NCBI GenBank assembly: GCA_964392085.1
Contig: CAYMOV010000001.1
Span: forward strand, 79,768 to 143,767
Source of the DNA: CAYMOV01 sp964392085
GTDB lineage: Bacteria > Oederibacteriota > Muellerivitia > Muellerivitales > Muellerivitaceae
DNA length: 64,000 nucleotides
Direction: 5' to 3'
Shown: positions 43,160-52,143 of the stretch, piece after piece
Numbering within the stretch: position 1 is the first letter of the stretch
Layout: each line of letters starts with the position of its first letter
Translations under genes and position numbers: made by a program
Notes under the pieces: model-generated
Told to the model about the DNA's origin: nothing
The model's input: only the letters and a program-made list of their open reading frames with translations
Databases searched by the model: none

Positions 43160-44377
43160 ATGTCACTGATCGTCCAGAAGTTCGGCGGTTCCTCCGTGGC
43201 GAGCGCCGAGAAGATGCTGACCGTGGCCAAGCGGATCGCCAAGACCCGCCGCAAGGGCCACCAGGTGGTCGTGGTGGTCTCCGCCCCCGGGGACACCACG
43301 GACGACCTGATCGCCATGGCCAAGAAGATCACCGACCAACCCGACGAGCGCGAGATGGACGTTTTGCTCTCCACGGGTGAGCAGCAGTCCATCGCCCTTC
43401 TGGCCCTGGCGCTCCAAAGCCTCGGTTGCGCCGCCATCTCCTTCACGGGTGCCCAGGTGGGCATCGTCACGGACAAGGTCCACACCAAGGCCCGCATCAT
43501 CAAGATCCAGGGCGACCCGATCCGAAAGGCCCTGAAGGCGGGACAAGTGGTGGTGGTGGCGGGGTTCCAGGGGATGACGCCCGACAAGGAGATCACCACC
43601 CTGGGCCGGGGGGGAAGCGACCTGACCGCGGTGGCGGTTGCGGCGGCCCTCGGGGCCGACGTCTGCGAGTTCTATAAGGATGTGGACGGCGTCTTCACGG
43701 CGAACCCTTCCATGGTGCCCAACGCGAGGAAACTGTCCGCGGTGACCTACGACGAGATGCTCGAGATGGCCTCGGCGGGCGCCCAGGTTTTGAACGCCCG
43801 ATCGGTGGAATTCGCGAAGAATTACGGCATTAAGATCCACGTGAGGCCCACATTCAACGAAAAGGACGGGACCCTGGTCATGCATGAAACCAAAGCCATG
43901 GAAAAGGTGGTCATCAGCGGGGTGACCTACAATAAGAACGAGGCCAAGCTCACGGTCCGGGGCGTGCCCGACAAGCCAGGCATCGCCGCCAACCTCTTTT
44001 CCAAGCTCGGGACCGCCGGGGTGAACGTGGACATGATCATCCAGAACGTGGGCGCCCAGGGTTTCTCGGACATCTCCTTCACCGTGGACCGGTCCGAGCT
44101 CAAGAAGGCCCAGAAGGTCGTGAACGACGCCGCCAAGGTCATGGACGCCGCCGGCATCCTGGTGGACGAGGGAATCGCCAAGGTCTCGGTGGTGGGGGTC
44201 GGCATGCGGTCCCATTCCGGGGTGGCCGCCAAGATGTTCAACGCCCTGGCGGAAATCGGCGTGAACATCCAGATGATCTCCACGTCCGAGATCAAGATCT
44301 CGGTGGTCATCAACGAGAAGGACGTCACACGGGCGGTCCAGGGCATCCACAAGAAATTCAAGCTCGACAAGGCCTGA
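43160..44377 (+). CDS. lysC: Aspartate kinase
   Basis: The 405-residue enzyme phosphorylates aspartate, the first step to lysine, threonine and methionine. It starts L-I-V-Q-K-F-G-G-S-S-V-A, has G-R-G-G-S-D-L-T-A-V and E-F-Y-K-D-V-D-G-V-F-T-A-N-P, and two C-terminal ACT repeats (about 268-330 and 340-400, including V-S-V-V-G-V-G-M). It sits with hom and thrC, so feedback control through the ACT domains is expected. Confidence 0.95.
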   Translation: MSLIVQKFGGSSVASAEKMLTVAKRIAKTRRKGHQVVVVVSAPGDTTDDLIAMAKKITDQPDEREMDVLLSTGEQQSIALLALALQSLGCAAISFTGAQVGIVTDKVHTKARIIKIQGDPIRKALKAGQVVVVAGFQGMTPDKEITTLGRGGSDLTAVAVAAALGADVCEFYKDVDGVFTANPSMVPNARKLSAVTYDEMLEMASAGAQVLNARSVEFAKNYGIKIHVRPTFNEKDGTLVMHETKAMEKVVISGVTYNKNEAKLTVRGVPDKPGIAANLFSKLGTAGVNVDMIIQNVGAQGFSDISFTVDRSELKKAQKVVNDAAKVMDAAGILVDEGIAKVSVVGVGMRSHSGVAAKMFNALAEIGVNIQMISTSEIKISVVINEKDVTRAVQGIHKKFKLDKA

Positions 44378-44425
44378 CCCGCCGCGAGGCGGGCGCGGTT
44401 GATTTCCCCCCGATGAACCCTAGCC

Positions 44426-44593
44426 GGATGATGAAAAAGTCGGACTGAAGAGACTTTTCCCCCAGGCCTTTTGGGCAGGGGGACGTCCCGCCCTCCTTAT
44501 TCGGCCTGACTGAGTGGCGGGGTCGTGTCTCACTTGCGAATCATCCCCCAAAAACCGGGGGATTTACGACGATTCGCTCGAACCACATGGCTG
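44426..44593. repeat. Long intergenic repeat, copy A
   Basis: A 168-base stretch between lysC and cimA that is clearly alike to 47910-48083. Shared words in order are GGATGATG, AAAAGTCG, GGGGGACG, TTCGG, TGCGAATCATCCCC, GGGGATT, TTCGCTCGAACC and CATGGCT. No frame is open through it. The whole 357-base gap 44378-44734 holds this element, a small CCCGCC/GGCGGG hairpin after lysC, and the hairpin at 44629. Confidence 0.82.
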
Positions 44594-44596
44594 CCG

Positions 44597-44672
44597 ACAG
44601 GGTGTAAAAACAAGTTTTTCCATTGGGTCGTCAGGCGGCCAATCCGCCTGACGGCAGGGTGCAAAAACACGC
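44597..44672. repeat. Hairpin flanked by CAGGGTGyAAAAACA direct repeats
   Basis: CGTCAGGCGG (44629-44638) and CCGCCTGACG (44644-44653) pair perfectly around CCAAT. On both sides are direct copies of CAGGGTGyAAAAACA (near 44597 and 44655). It follows copy A of the long repeat and precedes cimA. Confidence 0.7.
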
Positions 44673-44734
44673 TTACCCTGTTAGGCTTGCGGTCCGGTTC
44701 CCTCCTGAGGGGGCCGGGGGAGAGGTGCCCCTAG

Positions 44735-46318
44735 ATGAAACCCATCGTCCTTTATGACGCCCTTCTCCGGGAGGGTCCCCAGACCCAGGGCATCACCATG
44801 TCCGTGACCGATAAGCTCCGGATCGCCCAAGCCCTCGACGGCCTCGGTTTGCCCTATTTGGAGGGCGGTTGGCCGGGCGCGAACCCGAAAGACAGCGCCT
44901 TCTTCCTCCAAGCCAAGAAATTGCGCCTCAAGGCCCGCCTGGCCGCCTTCGGCATGACCCGCCGGGCCCAACTCAAGGCGAGCCAGGATCCCAGCCTGTT
45001 GAACCTCCTCAAGGCGGGCACCCGGACCATCACCATCGTGGGAAAGACCTGGGATTTCCACGTCACCCGCGCCCTGAACATCCCCCTGGAGAAAAACCTC
45101 GAGATCATCTTCGACACCGTGAAGTTCCTCAAGTCGCGGGTGGACGAGGTATTCTTCGACGCCGAGCACTTCTTCGACGGATACGCCGATAATCCGGATT
45201 TTTCCCTCCGATGCCTGGAGGCCGCCCAATCCGCCGGGGCCGATTGCCTGGTGTTGTGCGATACGAACGGCGGCAGCCTCCCGGAACGCGTCCGGGAGAC
45301 CGTGGGACGGGTGAAGGCCCGGTTCCCGGATGTGGACCTTGGCATCCATTGCCATAACGACTCGGACCTTTCGACGGCGAATACCCTCGTGGCCTTGGAA
45401 TCCGGCGTGAGCCAGGTCCAGGGTTGCGTCAACGGTTACGGGGAACGGGTGGGGAACACCAACCTGACCTCCCTGATCCCCACGCTCCTCCTCAAGAAGA
45501 AATGGACCCTCTCAAAGCCGATCGCCCTCAACCGACTGACTGAGGTCTCCCGGCGGGTCGATGAGATCCTCAACCTCACCCCGAGGGCCAGCGCGCCCTA
45601 CGTGGGCCAAAGCGCCTTCACCCACAAGGGCGGCATGCACATCTCCGCCGTCCAAAAGGCCACCCGGGCCTATGAGCACGTGGACCCAACCCTCGTGGGC
45701 AACCTGCGCAAGCTGGTTCTTTCGGACCAAGCCGGGTTGTCCGCCGTTTTGCACCAAGCGGGCGCCAAGCGCCTGAAGTTGGGCAAGGACACCCCCGAGG
45801 CCAAGGCCGTCATCGAGACCGTCAAGAAGCTGGAGGGCGAAGGCTACCAGTTTGAGGGCGCCGAAGCCTCCTTCGACATCCTCCTCAAGAAGGCCTTGGG
45901 CCACCACCGCAACTTTTTCCGGCTCATCGGGTTCCGGGTCATCGTGGAAAATAGGGGCGACGGAAAGCTCGTCACCGAGGCCACCATCAAGGTGGACGTC
46001 AACGGCATGGTGGAAAACACCGTGGGGGAGGGCGACGGGCCGGTCAACGCCCTGGACAACGCCCTCCGGAAGGCCCTGACCAAGTTCTACCCGACCTTGA
46101 AGGACGTCCACCTGACGGACTTCAAGGTCCGGGTGCTGGACGTCAAGGACGGGACCGCGGCCAAGGTGCGGGTCCTCATCGAAAGCCGGGACCAAAAGGA
46201 CCAATGGGGGACCGTGGGGGTCTCGGAGAACATCCTGGAGGCCGCCTGGCTTGCCCTGGTGGATTCCATCGACTTCAAGCTCCTCAAAGACCTGGACCGC
46301 CGGAAAAAACGTGGATAA
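44735..46318 (+). CDS. cimA: (R)-citramalate synthase
   Basis: The 527-residue protein is a DRE-TIM family acyl-CoA condensing enzyme with Y-D-A-L-L-R-E-G-P-Q near the start, H-C-H-N-D near 200, G-C-V-N-G-Y-G-E-R-V-G-N-T and F-T-H-K-G-G-M-H, and a C-terminal LeuA-type dimer/allosteric domain (about 400-520). CimA condenses pyruvate and acetyl-CoA on the threonine-independent route to isoleucine. The length and the D-A-L-L-R start (where many have D-T-T-L-R) fit the CimA group rather than LeuA. Confidence 0.9.
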   Translation: MKPIVLYDALLREGPQTQGITMSVTDKLRIAQALDGLGLPYLEGGWPGANPKDSAFFLQAKKLRLKARLAAFGMTRRAQLKASQDPSLLNLLKAGTRTITIVGKTWDFHVTRALNIPLEKNLEIIFDTVKFLKSRVDEVFFDAEHFFDGYADNPDFSLRCLEAAQSAGADCLVLCDTNGGSLPERVRETVGRVKARFPDVDLGIHCHNDSDLSTANTLVALESGVSQVQGCVNGYGERVGNTNLTSLIPTLLLKKKWTLSKPIALNRLTEVSRRVDEILNLTPRASAPYVGQSAFTHKGGMHISAVQKATRAYEHVDPTLVGNLRKLVLSDQAGLSAVLHQAGAKRLKLGKDTPEAKAVIETVKKLEGEGYQFEGAEASFDILLKKALGHHRNFFRLIGFRVIVENRGDGKLVTEATIKVDVNGMVENTVGEGDGPVNALDNALRKALTKFYPTLKDVHLTDFKVRVLDVKDGTAAKVRVLIESRDQKDQWGTVGVSENILEAAWLALVDSIDFKLLKDLDRRKKRG

Positions 46319-47108
46319 GCGTCCCATCGGCGTCTTCGACTCAGGGTTGGGCGGCCTGACCGTCGTGCGTTCCATCCTCCGGGCCCTTCCCGGCGAGAAA
46401 GTGGTTTACTTCGGCGACACGGCCCGGATACCCTATGGGTCCAAAAGCCCCGACACCGTCCTCCGTTACTCCGAACAGAACATCCGGTTTTTGAAGACCC
46501 ACCGCGTGAAGTTCGTGGTGGTGGCCTGCAACACGGCCTCTTCGCTGGCCCTCCCCCGGCTGCGGCCGGGCCGGATCCCTTTCTTGGGCGTGATCGAGCC
46601 GGGGGCCCAGGCCGCGGTGGCCATCACCCGGACCGGCGTCATCGGGGTGATCGGGACGGAAGGAACCGTCCGGTCCAAGGCTTATCCGCAAGCCATCCAC
46701 AGGCTGTTCCCCAAGGCCCGGATCTTCCAACAGGCCTGTCCCTTGTTCGTCCCGTTGGTCGAGGAGGGAAGGGTCCGTGGACCCGTGGTGGAGGAGATCG
46801 CCCGTGGTTACCTGCGGCCCCTCCTGAGCAGGAAAATCGATACCCTGGTCCTGGGTTGTACCCATTACCCCATCCTTAAACCCGTCCTGCAAAGAATCGT
46901 CGGACCCAAGGTGCGCATCATCGATTCGGCGGACGAGACCGCCAAGACCCTCGAGATGGACCTGAACCTTAGGAACCTGAGGTCCCAGGGACGCGGGTCC
47001 CAGGAATACTACGTGAGCGACATCTCCGCCCGGTTCAAGGAACAGGCCCAGCTTTGCCTCGGACGCCCGGTCCACCGGGTCCGCCGGGTCCCCATCGAGA
47101 AGTTTTGA
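46311..47108 (+). CDS. murI: Glutamate racemase
   Basis: MurI makes D-glutamate for peptidoglycan. The 265-residue product has F-D-S-G-L-G-G-L-T-V, the two catalytic cysteines C73 (V-A-C-N-T-A-S) and C183 (G-C-T-H-Y-P). The GTG at 46311 overlaps the end of cimA by eight bases; the frame runs upstream to 46251 inside cimA. Confidence 0.94.
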   Translation: MDKRPIGVFDSGLGGLTVVRSILRALPGEKVVYFGDTARIPYGSKSPDTVLRYSEQNIRFLKTHRVKFVVVACNTASSLALPRLRPGRIPFLGVIEPGAQAAVAITRTGVIGVIGTEGTVRSKAYPQAIHRLFPKARIFQQACPLFVPLVEEGRVRGPVVEEIARGYLRPLLSRKIDTLVLGCTHYPILKPVLQRIVGPKVRIIDSADETAKTLEMDLNLRNLRSQGRGSQEYYVSDISARFKEQAQLCLGRPVHRVRRVPIEKF

Positions 47109-47142
47109 GTTGACCCCGCTTTCTCTTAAACAATGGACCAAC

Positions 47143-47151
47143 TGGTACAAT
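47143..47151 (+). promoter_or_regulatory. Extended -10 promoter for the barrel gene
   Basis: TGGTACAAT fits the extended -10 pattern (TGnTATAAT with one mismatch). A perfect -35 is not found at the usual distance. Transcripts would start near 47158, only a few bases before the AGGAGG site. Confidence 0.6.
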
Positions 47152-47184
47152 GCTGATGGAAAAAGGAGGTGTGCCATCCGTCAC

Positions 47185-47907
47185 ATGCTTTTGAAGGTCC
47201 TCTTGGTCTGCCTCGTCCTCACCGCCTGGGCGCCCCTCGCCGCCAAACCCGGAGCTTACGCCGCCGACCCCTCCAATTACGAGATGATCGAGGCCCCAAC
47301 GGCCTATACCCTGCTCCACGGCGGGTACGACCTGAACCTACGGATGTACGAATCCGGGGGACTTTTCCTCAGGGCCAACGTGGGGTTCAAGAGGTGGTTC
47401 CAGTTCGGGCTGTCCGGAAACGCCACGAATGTCATCGGCCAGGGGCCGATCCGGGTCCAGGAACCGAGGTTGGCCATCAAGTTCAAACCCCTTTCCCAGG
47501 GACGTTTTCCGTTCACCCTCGCCGCGGGATGGGATGACCGGGGCTATGGGGTGTCGACGGACCGACGGTTCTCGCCGGGTCTCCAAAAGGGGCTTTACCT
47601 GGTGGGAAGCCGTGAGTTCGCGAAGCTGGGGTTCCTCCAGGTCCACGCGGGCGTCAACCTGGTCAAGGTCACCCACCCGGACATGAACCGGGACCTGGGC
47701 CTCTTCGGAGGCGTCTCATTCGCCGTCACCCATGCCTTTCTCCTGAACCTGGAAACCGACAAGCTCCTGGACTCGTTCTGGCAGTTCAACTCGGGTTTCC
47801 TGATCGGCATCGGCGGTTCGTTCCGGGTTGGGATGGACTTCCGCGACATGAACCACAAGGACTCCTTCACGAGGATCCTCCGGCTCCAATACTTGGGTTT
47901 CTTTTAG
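47185..47907 (+). CDS. Outer-membrane beta-barrel-like exported protein
   Basis: The 240-residue protein has a signal peptide (hydrophobic residues 3-18, then A-Y-A-A near 30) and a mature part of alternating hydrophobic/polar beta strands ending in the aromatic Y-L-G-F-F, as in small outer-membrane barrels (YjbH/DUF-like). I do not recognise the family. The ATG at 47185 is 15 bases after a strong AGGAGG (47164-47169); an ATC at 47176 in the same frame has ideal spacing and could be an unusual start. Confidence 0.68.
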   Translation: MLLKVLLVCLVLTAWAPLAAKPGAYAADPSNYEMIEAPTAYTLLHGGYDLNLRMYESGGLFLRANVGFKRWFQFGLSGNATNVIGQGPIRVQEPRLAIKFKPLSQGRFPFTLAAGWDDRGYGVSTDRRFSPGLQKGLYLVGSREFAKLGFLQVHAGVNLVKVTHPDMNRDLGLFGGVSFAVTHAFLLNLETDKLLDSFWQFNSGFLIGIGGSFRVGMDFRDMNHKDSFTRILRLQYLGFF

Positions 47908-47909
47908 CG

Positions 47910-48083
47910 GGATGATGGAAAAGTCGAACCGAGGGACTTTCACCCCCTTTCCGCATTCGCCCGGGGGACGCCCCGCTTTCCATTTTCGGTTTGAACCATG
48001 GTAAAAGTGGGGTTGTTTCTTGTTCGCGAATCATCCCCTTGAAAACCTGGGGATTGACGGCTTTTCGCTCGAACCCCATGGCT
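47910..48083. repeat. Long intergenic repeat, copy B
   Basis: A 174-base stretch after the barrel gene, alike to 44426-44593 over its whole length with many substitutions. The inner AATCATCCCC ... GGGGATT part can form a hairpin in both copies. No gene is visible; the 291-base gap up to 48198 otherwise holds nothing clear. Confidence 0.82.
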
Positions 48084-48198
48084 ACATGCCCATCTCGCGA
48101 TGCCTGTTTTCGCCTGGGGCGCTGGGCGCGGTGAAGTTAAAGGTGCTTTTTTGTAACCTGTGGGCGACCCCAGGGGTATCCCTCCAAAGGATGGCAGC

Positions 48199-48744
48199 AT
48201 GAAAAAGTCTTGGATCCTCTTAGCCTCCCTCATGGTTCTGGCCGCCTGCTCCAAGGGCAAGGTGGAGAACCCGCTGGACCTCATCCCGGTGGCCGACCGC
48301 CAAGCCGCCCCTGAGGTCAGCGTGGATTGGGTCACCACCCAGGACGCGCCCACCCTGGCGAAACTCAAGGGACATGTGGTGATGGTCACCTTCTGGGCCA
48401 CCTGGTGCGGGCCCTGCCGCATGGAAATGCCTAATCTGGTGAAGATCTATAACGCGAGGAAGGCCCAAGGGTTCCAGGTCTTGGGACTATCCGTGGACCA
48501 ACCCGACCTCCGGAAACCCGGTTCCGCCGGGGAGTTCCGTGAATACATCCGGAAGTTCCTCAGCAGCTATGAAGTCACCTATCCCGTCGGTTTCGCCAGC
48601 GCCCCCACGCAACAGGCCTACCAAATCAACGCCATCCCCGCGTCCTTCCTGATCGACAAGGAAGGAAGGCTCGCCCAGAAACTGGTCGGGCTTTACCCCG
48701 AGGACCAGATCGCGGACGCCGTGGATCGGCTCTTGAAGGAATAG
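48199..48744 (+). CDS. TlpA/ResA-like thioredoxin lipoprotein
   Basis: The 181-residue protein has a lipoprotein signal (M-K-K-S-W-I-L-L-A-S-L-M-V-L-A-A-C) and a thioredoxin fold with the redox motif W-C-G-P-C at C70/C73, typical of TlpA/ResA. These reduce periplasmic disulfides, for example in cytochrome c maturation. The ATG at 48199 starts at the basic signal; the open frame upstream is out of character. Confidence 0.88.
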   Translation: MKKSWILLASLMVLAACSKGKVENPLDLIPVADRQAAPEVSVDWVTTQDAPTLAKLKGHVVMVTFWATWCGPCRMEMPNLVKIYNARKAQGFQVLGLSVDQPDLRKPGSAGEFREYIRKFLSSYEVTYPVGFASAPTQQAYQINAIPASFLIDKEGRLAQKLVGLYPEDQIADAVDRLLKE

Positions 48745-48768
48745 CGCTCCCACCAAGTTCCTCACCGC

Positions 48769-48797
48769 TTGAATTTAACCCCTTCAGGCGGTATATA
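48769..48797 (+). promoter_or_regulatory. Sigma-70-like promoter
   Basis: TTGAAT (48769-48774), a 17-base spacer and TATATA (48792-48797) stand 20 bases before the next start. Confidence 0.75.
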
Positions 48798-48816
48798 TCC
48801 CGTGAGGGAGAGGACC

Positions 48817-49251
48817 ATGACGAAACCAACATCCCCTGATACCCGTGAACCCTTCATGGAACTTTACCGGGATCTTTACGGGCACACCTCCTTCCTGGAG
48901 GACGCCCTGGACCGCATGATCCACCGCCACAGGGTTGAACGTCCTCAGCTGGAAAGCCACTTGGCCCAGATCCTGGCGGCCATCTCCATCACCCAAAAGA
49001 AGCACCCCATCCAACGGTTCACGCGGAAGGGGAGCGGCAAACATTCGGATCCCTTCCACAACCAAATGGTAAAGGTCACCAAGGTGGTGCGTGAACAGGC
49101 CAGCGTCCTCCTCAAAGCCAGCTTTTTGGTGGAGAAAACGGACCCGGGCCTCGAATACATCCAGACACTCAGCGACGTGCATGACAACATCCTGGGTGCC
49201 TTTCAACATGTTCTCCGGAGTAACGTCCTGATCCCCGTGGTCCTGAACTAA
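48817..49251 (+). CDS. Hypothetical protein, helical
   Basis: A 144-residue protein without signal peptide, membrane helix or known motif. It appears mostly alpha-helical, with charged residues throughout. The ATG at 48817 has a GGGAGAGG upstream and a good promoter at 48769. An in-frame earlier start (48769) falls inside that promoter. It lies just before fur but is separated by 122 bases and its own promoter region. Confidence 0.65.
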   Translation: MTKPTSPDTREPFMELYRDLYGHTSFLEDALDRMIHRHRVERPQLESHLAQILAAISITQKKHPIQRFTRKGSGKHSDPFHNQMVKVTKVVREQASVLLKASFLVEKTDPGLEYIQTLSDVHDNILGAFQHVLRSNVLIPVVLN

Positions 49252-49302
49252 ACCGACCCCTCCACCACCGGCTTTAACCGCCCCGGTCGAAATCTAATTT
49301 AA

Positions 49303-49352
49303 TATAACGGGTGCTCTTTTCGGCTTTCTGTGTGATAATGATTCTCATATTC
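49303..49352 (+). promoter_or_regulatory. fur-feoAB promoter with Fur box
   Basis: A TATAAC -10 box lies at 49303-49308. At 49334-49352, GATAATGATTCTCATATTC matches 15 of 19 bases of the classical Fur box GATAATGATAATCATTATC. It lies just downstream of the predicted start, where Fur bound to Fe(II) would block transcription, and 21 bases before fur. Confidence 0.88.
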
Positions 49353-49373
49353 GTGAACGAGAAAGGGCCCGCC

Positions 49374-49838
49374 ATGAAGGTTTTCGACCGGGAAATCGAG
49401 TTGTTCAGCCGTTACCTCCAAACCAAGGGGTTGAAGGTCACCGACCAACGCTCGGCCCTTTTGCGGACCTTTTTGGAGCATGACGGGCACCTCGCGGCCG
49501 AAGACCTGCACCACAAGGCCCGGAAGCACCAACCCGGCATCGGATTCGCCACCGTCTACCGCACCTTGAAACACTTGGTCGAATGCGGGGTCGCGAGGGA
49601 ATTAGACCTTGGCGACGGGAAAGTCCATTACGAGCCCGAGTTCAACCACGGCCACCACGACCACCTGGTCTGTACCTCCTGCGGCGCCTATGTGGAGTTC
49701 TTCAACCCGCAGATCGAGCAACTCCAGGAAAAGGTCTACCGGGACCATGGGTACCGGGTGACGAACCACCACATGATGCTTTACGGCCTTTGCCCCAAAT
49801 GCCAAAAGGGCAAGGCGGCCGTCGGAGGCAGAGCTTGA
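49374..49838 (+). CDS. fur: Ferric uptake regulator Fur
   Basis: The 154-residue product has a winged-helix DNA-binding part (T-D-Q-R-S-A-L-L-R-T-F-L, A-T-V-Y-R-T-L-K-H-L) and the metal site H-x-H-H-D-H-L-V-C-T-S-C-G with a second CPKC pair (C-P-K-C). The call as Fur rather than Zur or PerR rests on the linked feoAB and Fur box. ATG at 49374 is preferred; the upstream frame overlaps the Fur box. Autoregulation is likely. Confidence 0.92.
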   Translation: MKVFDREIELFSRYLQTKGLKVTDQRSALLRTFLEHDGHLAAEDLHHKARKHQPGIGFATVYRTLKHLVECGVARELDLGDGKVHYEPEFNHGHHDHLVCTSCGAYVEFFNPQIEQLQEKVYRDHGYRVTNHHMMLYGLCPKCQKGKAAVGGRA

Positions 49839-50122
49839 AGGACCACTCAAAAAATTCCCAGCGACCGGCCCAGCCACACGCCACCCTCGCGGACCTGAAG
49901 GACGGTCAGCAGGCCGAGGTCTCGCGGTTGTTGTTGCCGGAGGATGCCGGTTGGAAACTCATGGAAATGGGGTTCGGCGCCGGCCGTCCGGTCAAGGTCA
50001 TCCGTCGCGCGCCGTTGGGTGATCCCCTTGAGGTGGAAATACTCGGTTATCGGTTGGCGATCCGTTTGAACGAAGCCCGTGGCGTCCAAGTGGTCCGGGT
50101 GAGCCAAGGAGCCAAACCATGA
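49835..50122 (+). CDS. feoA: Ferrous iron transport protein A
   Basis: A 95-residue SH3-like FeoA with L-M-E-M-G-F-G-A-G and D-P-L-E-V-E-I-L-G-Y-R-L-A-I-R. TTG at 49835 overlaps the fur stop and has a GGAGG seven bases upstream. The first 25 residues are polar and may be extra. It assists FeoB, encoded next. Confidence 0.88.
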   Translation: MKDHSKNSQRPAQPHATLADLKDGQQAEVSRLLLPEDAGWKLMEMGFGAGRPVKVIRRAPLGDPLEVEILGYRLAIRLNEARGVQVVRVSQGAKP

Positions 50123-51975
50123 ACGGAAACCCTGTCTTCGCCCTGGCGGGCAACCCCAATTCCGGAAAGACGACGTTCTTCAACCTCCTGACCGGCCTTC
50201 GCCAAAAGGTCGGGAATTATCCCGGCGTGACCGTGGAGCGGAAGTGGGGAACCCTCAACCTGCCCTCCGTTTCGGTGGACCTCATCGACCTGCCGGGAAC
50301 CTACAGTCTGAGCCCCAAAAGCGAGGAGGAGCGGATCGCGGCGGAGGTCGTGGCGGGCGTCCGCGAGGATTTACCGCCTCTCCATGGCGTCCTCTGCGTC
50401 GTGGACGCCACGAACCTTGAACGGAGCCTTTACCTTGTCCTGCAGATCCTGGACGCGAAGGTCCCGGCGGTCGTCGTGTTGAACATGATGGACGAGGTCT
50501 CGCATCGGAATGGAAGCCTGGACCCAAAAATGTTGTCCCGCCTCCTGCGCGTCCCCGTCTACCCCATCTCCGCGCGCTCGGGGGAAGGCGTCCAGGCGGT
50601 CCAAGTTCACCTCGAAAAATGGGCCAAACACCCGGCCACCACGCCTCCCCAGGCCCCCCACTTGCTCGAAGGCCCCAACCTGAAGGAGGTCCAAACCCGC
50701 CAAGCACGGGCCACCCAAATCTCGCGGTCCGTCACTCGCCAGGGTTTGGCTCCCCACCCCTGGACCGACAAGGTCGACGCCGTCGTATTGCATCCGATCG
50801 GCGGGTCGATCCTCTTCCTGCTGGTGGTCCTGTTGGTGTTCCAATCCATTTTTACTTGGGCCAAACCGTTGATGGACGGCCTCCAAACCTTGATCAGCCT
50901 GCTCGGGGCCTTCCTCTCGTCCCATATCCCCAACGTCCTGGCCAAGAGCCTCGTGGTCGACGGCGTCCTGGCGGGCGTGGGGAGCGTCATCATCTTCCTC
51001 CCCCAGATCCTCATCCTCTTCTTCTTCATCGGTTTGCTGGAACACACGGGCTACATGGCGCGGGCGGCATTCGTCATGGACCGGGTCATGTCCAGGATCG
51101 GACTTCAGGGCAAATCCTTCCTGCCCCTCCTTTCATCCTACGCTTGCGCGGTGCCGGGCATCATGGCCACCCGAACCATCGAGAACCGGCGGGACAGGAT
51201 CGCCACCATCTTCATCGCGCCTTTCATGACCTGCAGCGCCCGCCTTCCGGTCTATACGCTCCTGATCGGGGCGTTCGTGCCGAACCACAGGGTCCTGGGC
51301 CATTGGTTGGGCCTCCAAGCCGCCGTGTTGCTCGGGCTCTACCTCCTGGGTTTCCTGGCGGCGGTCGTGACGGCCGCCGCCCTGAAGAACTCGATCCTCA
51401 AGAGCGATCCCATCCCCTTCATGATGGAAATCCCCCCCTACCGCCTGCCGACGGTGAGGACCCTCCTCCTGTTGATGTGGGACCGATCCAAGGTGTTCTT
51501 GCGCCGGGCCGGCACGGTCATCCTGGCCGTCAGCATCCTTCTCTGGTTCCTCCTGGCCTTCCCCCGCGCGGAAGCGGCCCGGGACATCCAAGCCAGTTAC
51601 GCGGGCAGGATCGGCACCTTCCTGGAACCCGCGATCAAGCCCCTCGGTTTCGATTGGCGCATCGGGGTGGGTTTGGTCAGCGCCCAAGCCGCCCGGGAGG
51701 TCATCATCGCCACCCTTTCCACGATCTACCGGGTCGGGGCCCCCGGGGAACACGCCACCATCCGGGAAGCGATCCTGAACCACGTGACCCCCCTCACGGG
51801 GATTTCCCTCCTCGTCTGGTTCGCCTTCGCCCTGCAATGCACCTCCACCCTGGCGGTCGCCCGGCGCGAGACCGGCGGGTGGAAATGGCCCGCGGGGATG
51901 TTCCTCTTCATGACCGGCATCGCCTACCTCTCTTGCCTAGTGGTCTTCCAGGCCGGGAAAGCCATGGGTTTTTAG
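50119..51975 (+). CDS. feoB: Ferrous iron transporter B
   Basis: The 618-residue protein has an N-terminal G domain with G1 G-N-P-N-S-G-K-T, the G3 D-L-P-G-T-Y, N-M-M-D (G4), then two Nramp-like gate regions with about eight or nine membrane segments, including G-Y-M-A-R-A-A-F and C-A-V-P-G-I-M-A-T-R and the second half's A-A-R-E-V. FeoB takes up Fe(II) with GTP. At 618 residues it is shorter than many (about 700-770) but no motif is lacking. It overlaps feoA by four bases. Confidence 0.95.
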   Translation: MNGNPVFALAGNPNSGKTTFFNLLTGLRQKVGNYPGVTVERKWGTLNLPSVSVDLIDLPGTYSLSPKSEEERIAAEVVAGVREDLPPLHGVLCVVDATNLERSLYLVLQILDAKVPAVVVLNMMDEVSHRNGSLDPKMLSRLLRVPVYPISARSGEGVQAVQVHLEKWAKHPATTPPQAPHLLEGPNLKEVQTRQARATQISRSVTRQGLAPHPWTDKVDAVVLHPIGGSILFLLVVLLVFQSIFTWAKPLMDGLQTLISLLGAFLSSHIPNVLAKSLVVDGVLAGVGSVIIFLPQILILFFFIGLLEHTGYMARAAFVMDRVMSRIGLQGKSFLPLLSSYACAVPGIMATRTIENRRDRIATIFIAPFMTCSARLPVYTLLIGAFVPNHRVLGHWLGLQAAVLLGLYLLGFLAAVVTAAALKNSILKSDPIPFMMEIPPYRLPTVRTLLLLMWDRSKVFLRRAGTVILAVSILLWFLLAFPRAEAARDIQASYAGRIGTFLEPAIKPLGFDWRIGVGLVSAQAAREVIIATLSTIYRVGAPGEHATIREAILNHVTPLTGISLLVWFAFALQCTSTLAVARRETGGWKWPAGMFLFMTGIAYLSCLVVFQAGKAMGF

Positions 51976-52143
51976 GGGCAACAGGGCTGCGGGCCCGCCC
52001 GGAGCGAATAATTTCAGCACCCACCGGTCCTGATCCGATAAAATATAAACTCCAAGAGAGACCGGCGCCTGCCCCCTTCTTCGGAACCCCGATCAACCTC
52101 AATCCAGTCCTAAACGCCTCCGGGCGGTGGAAAGGTTTTTGCC

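Noticed and set aside
44378..44734. A gene or riboswitch in the lysC-cimA gap
   Set aside because: No frame with coding character and no known aptamer signature; the content is a repeat and hairpins.
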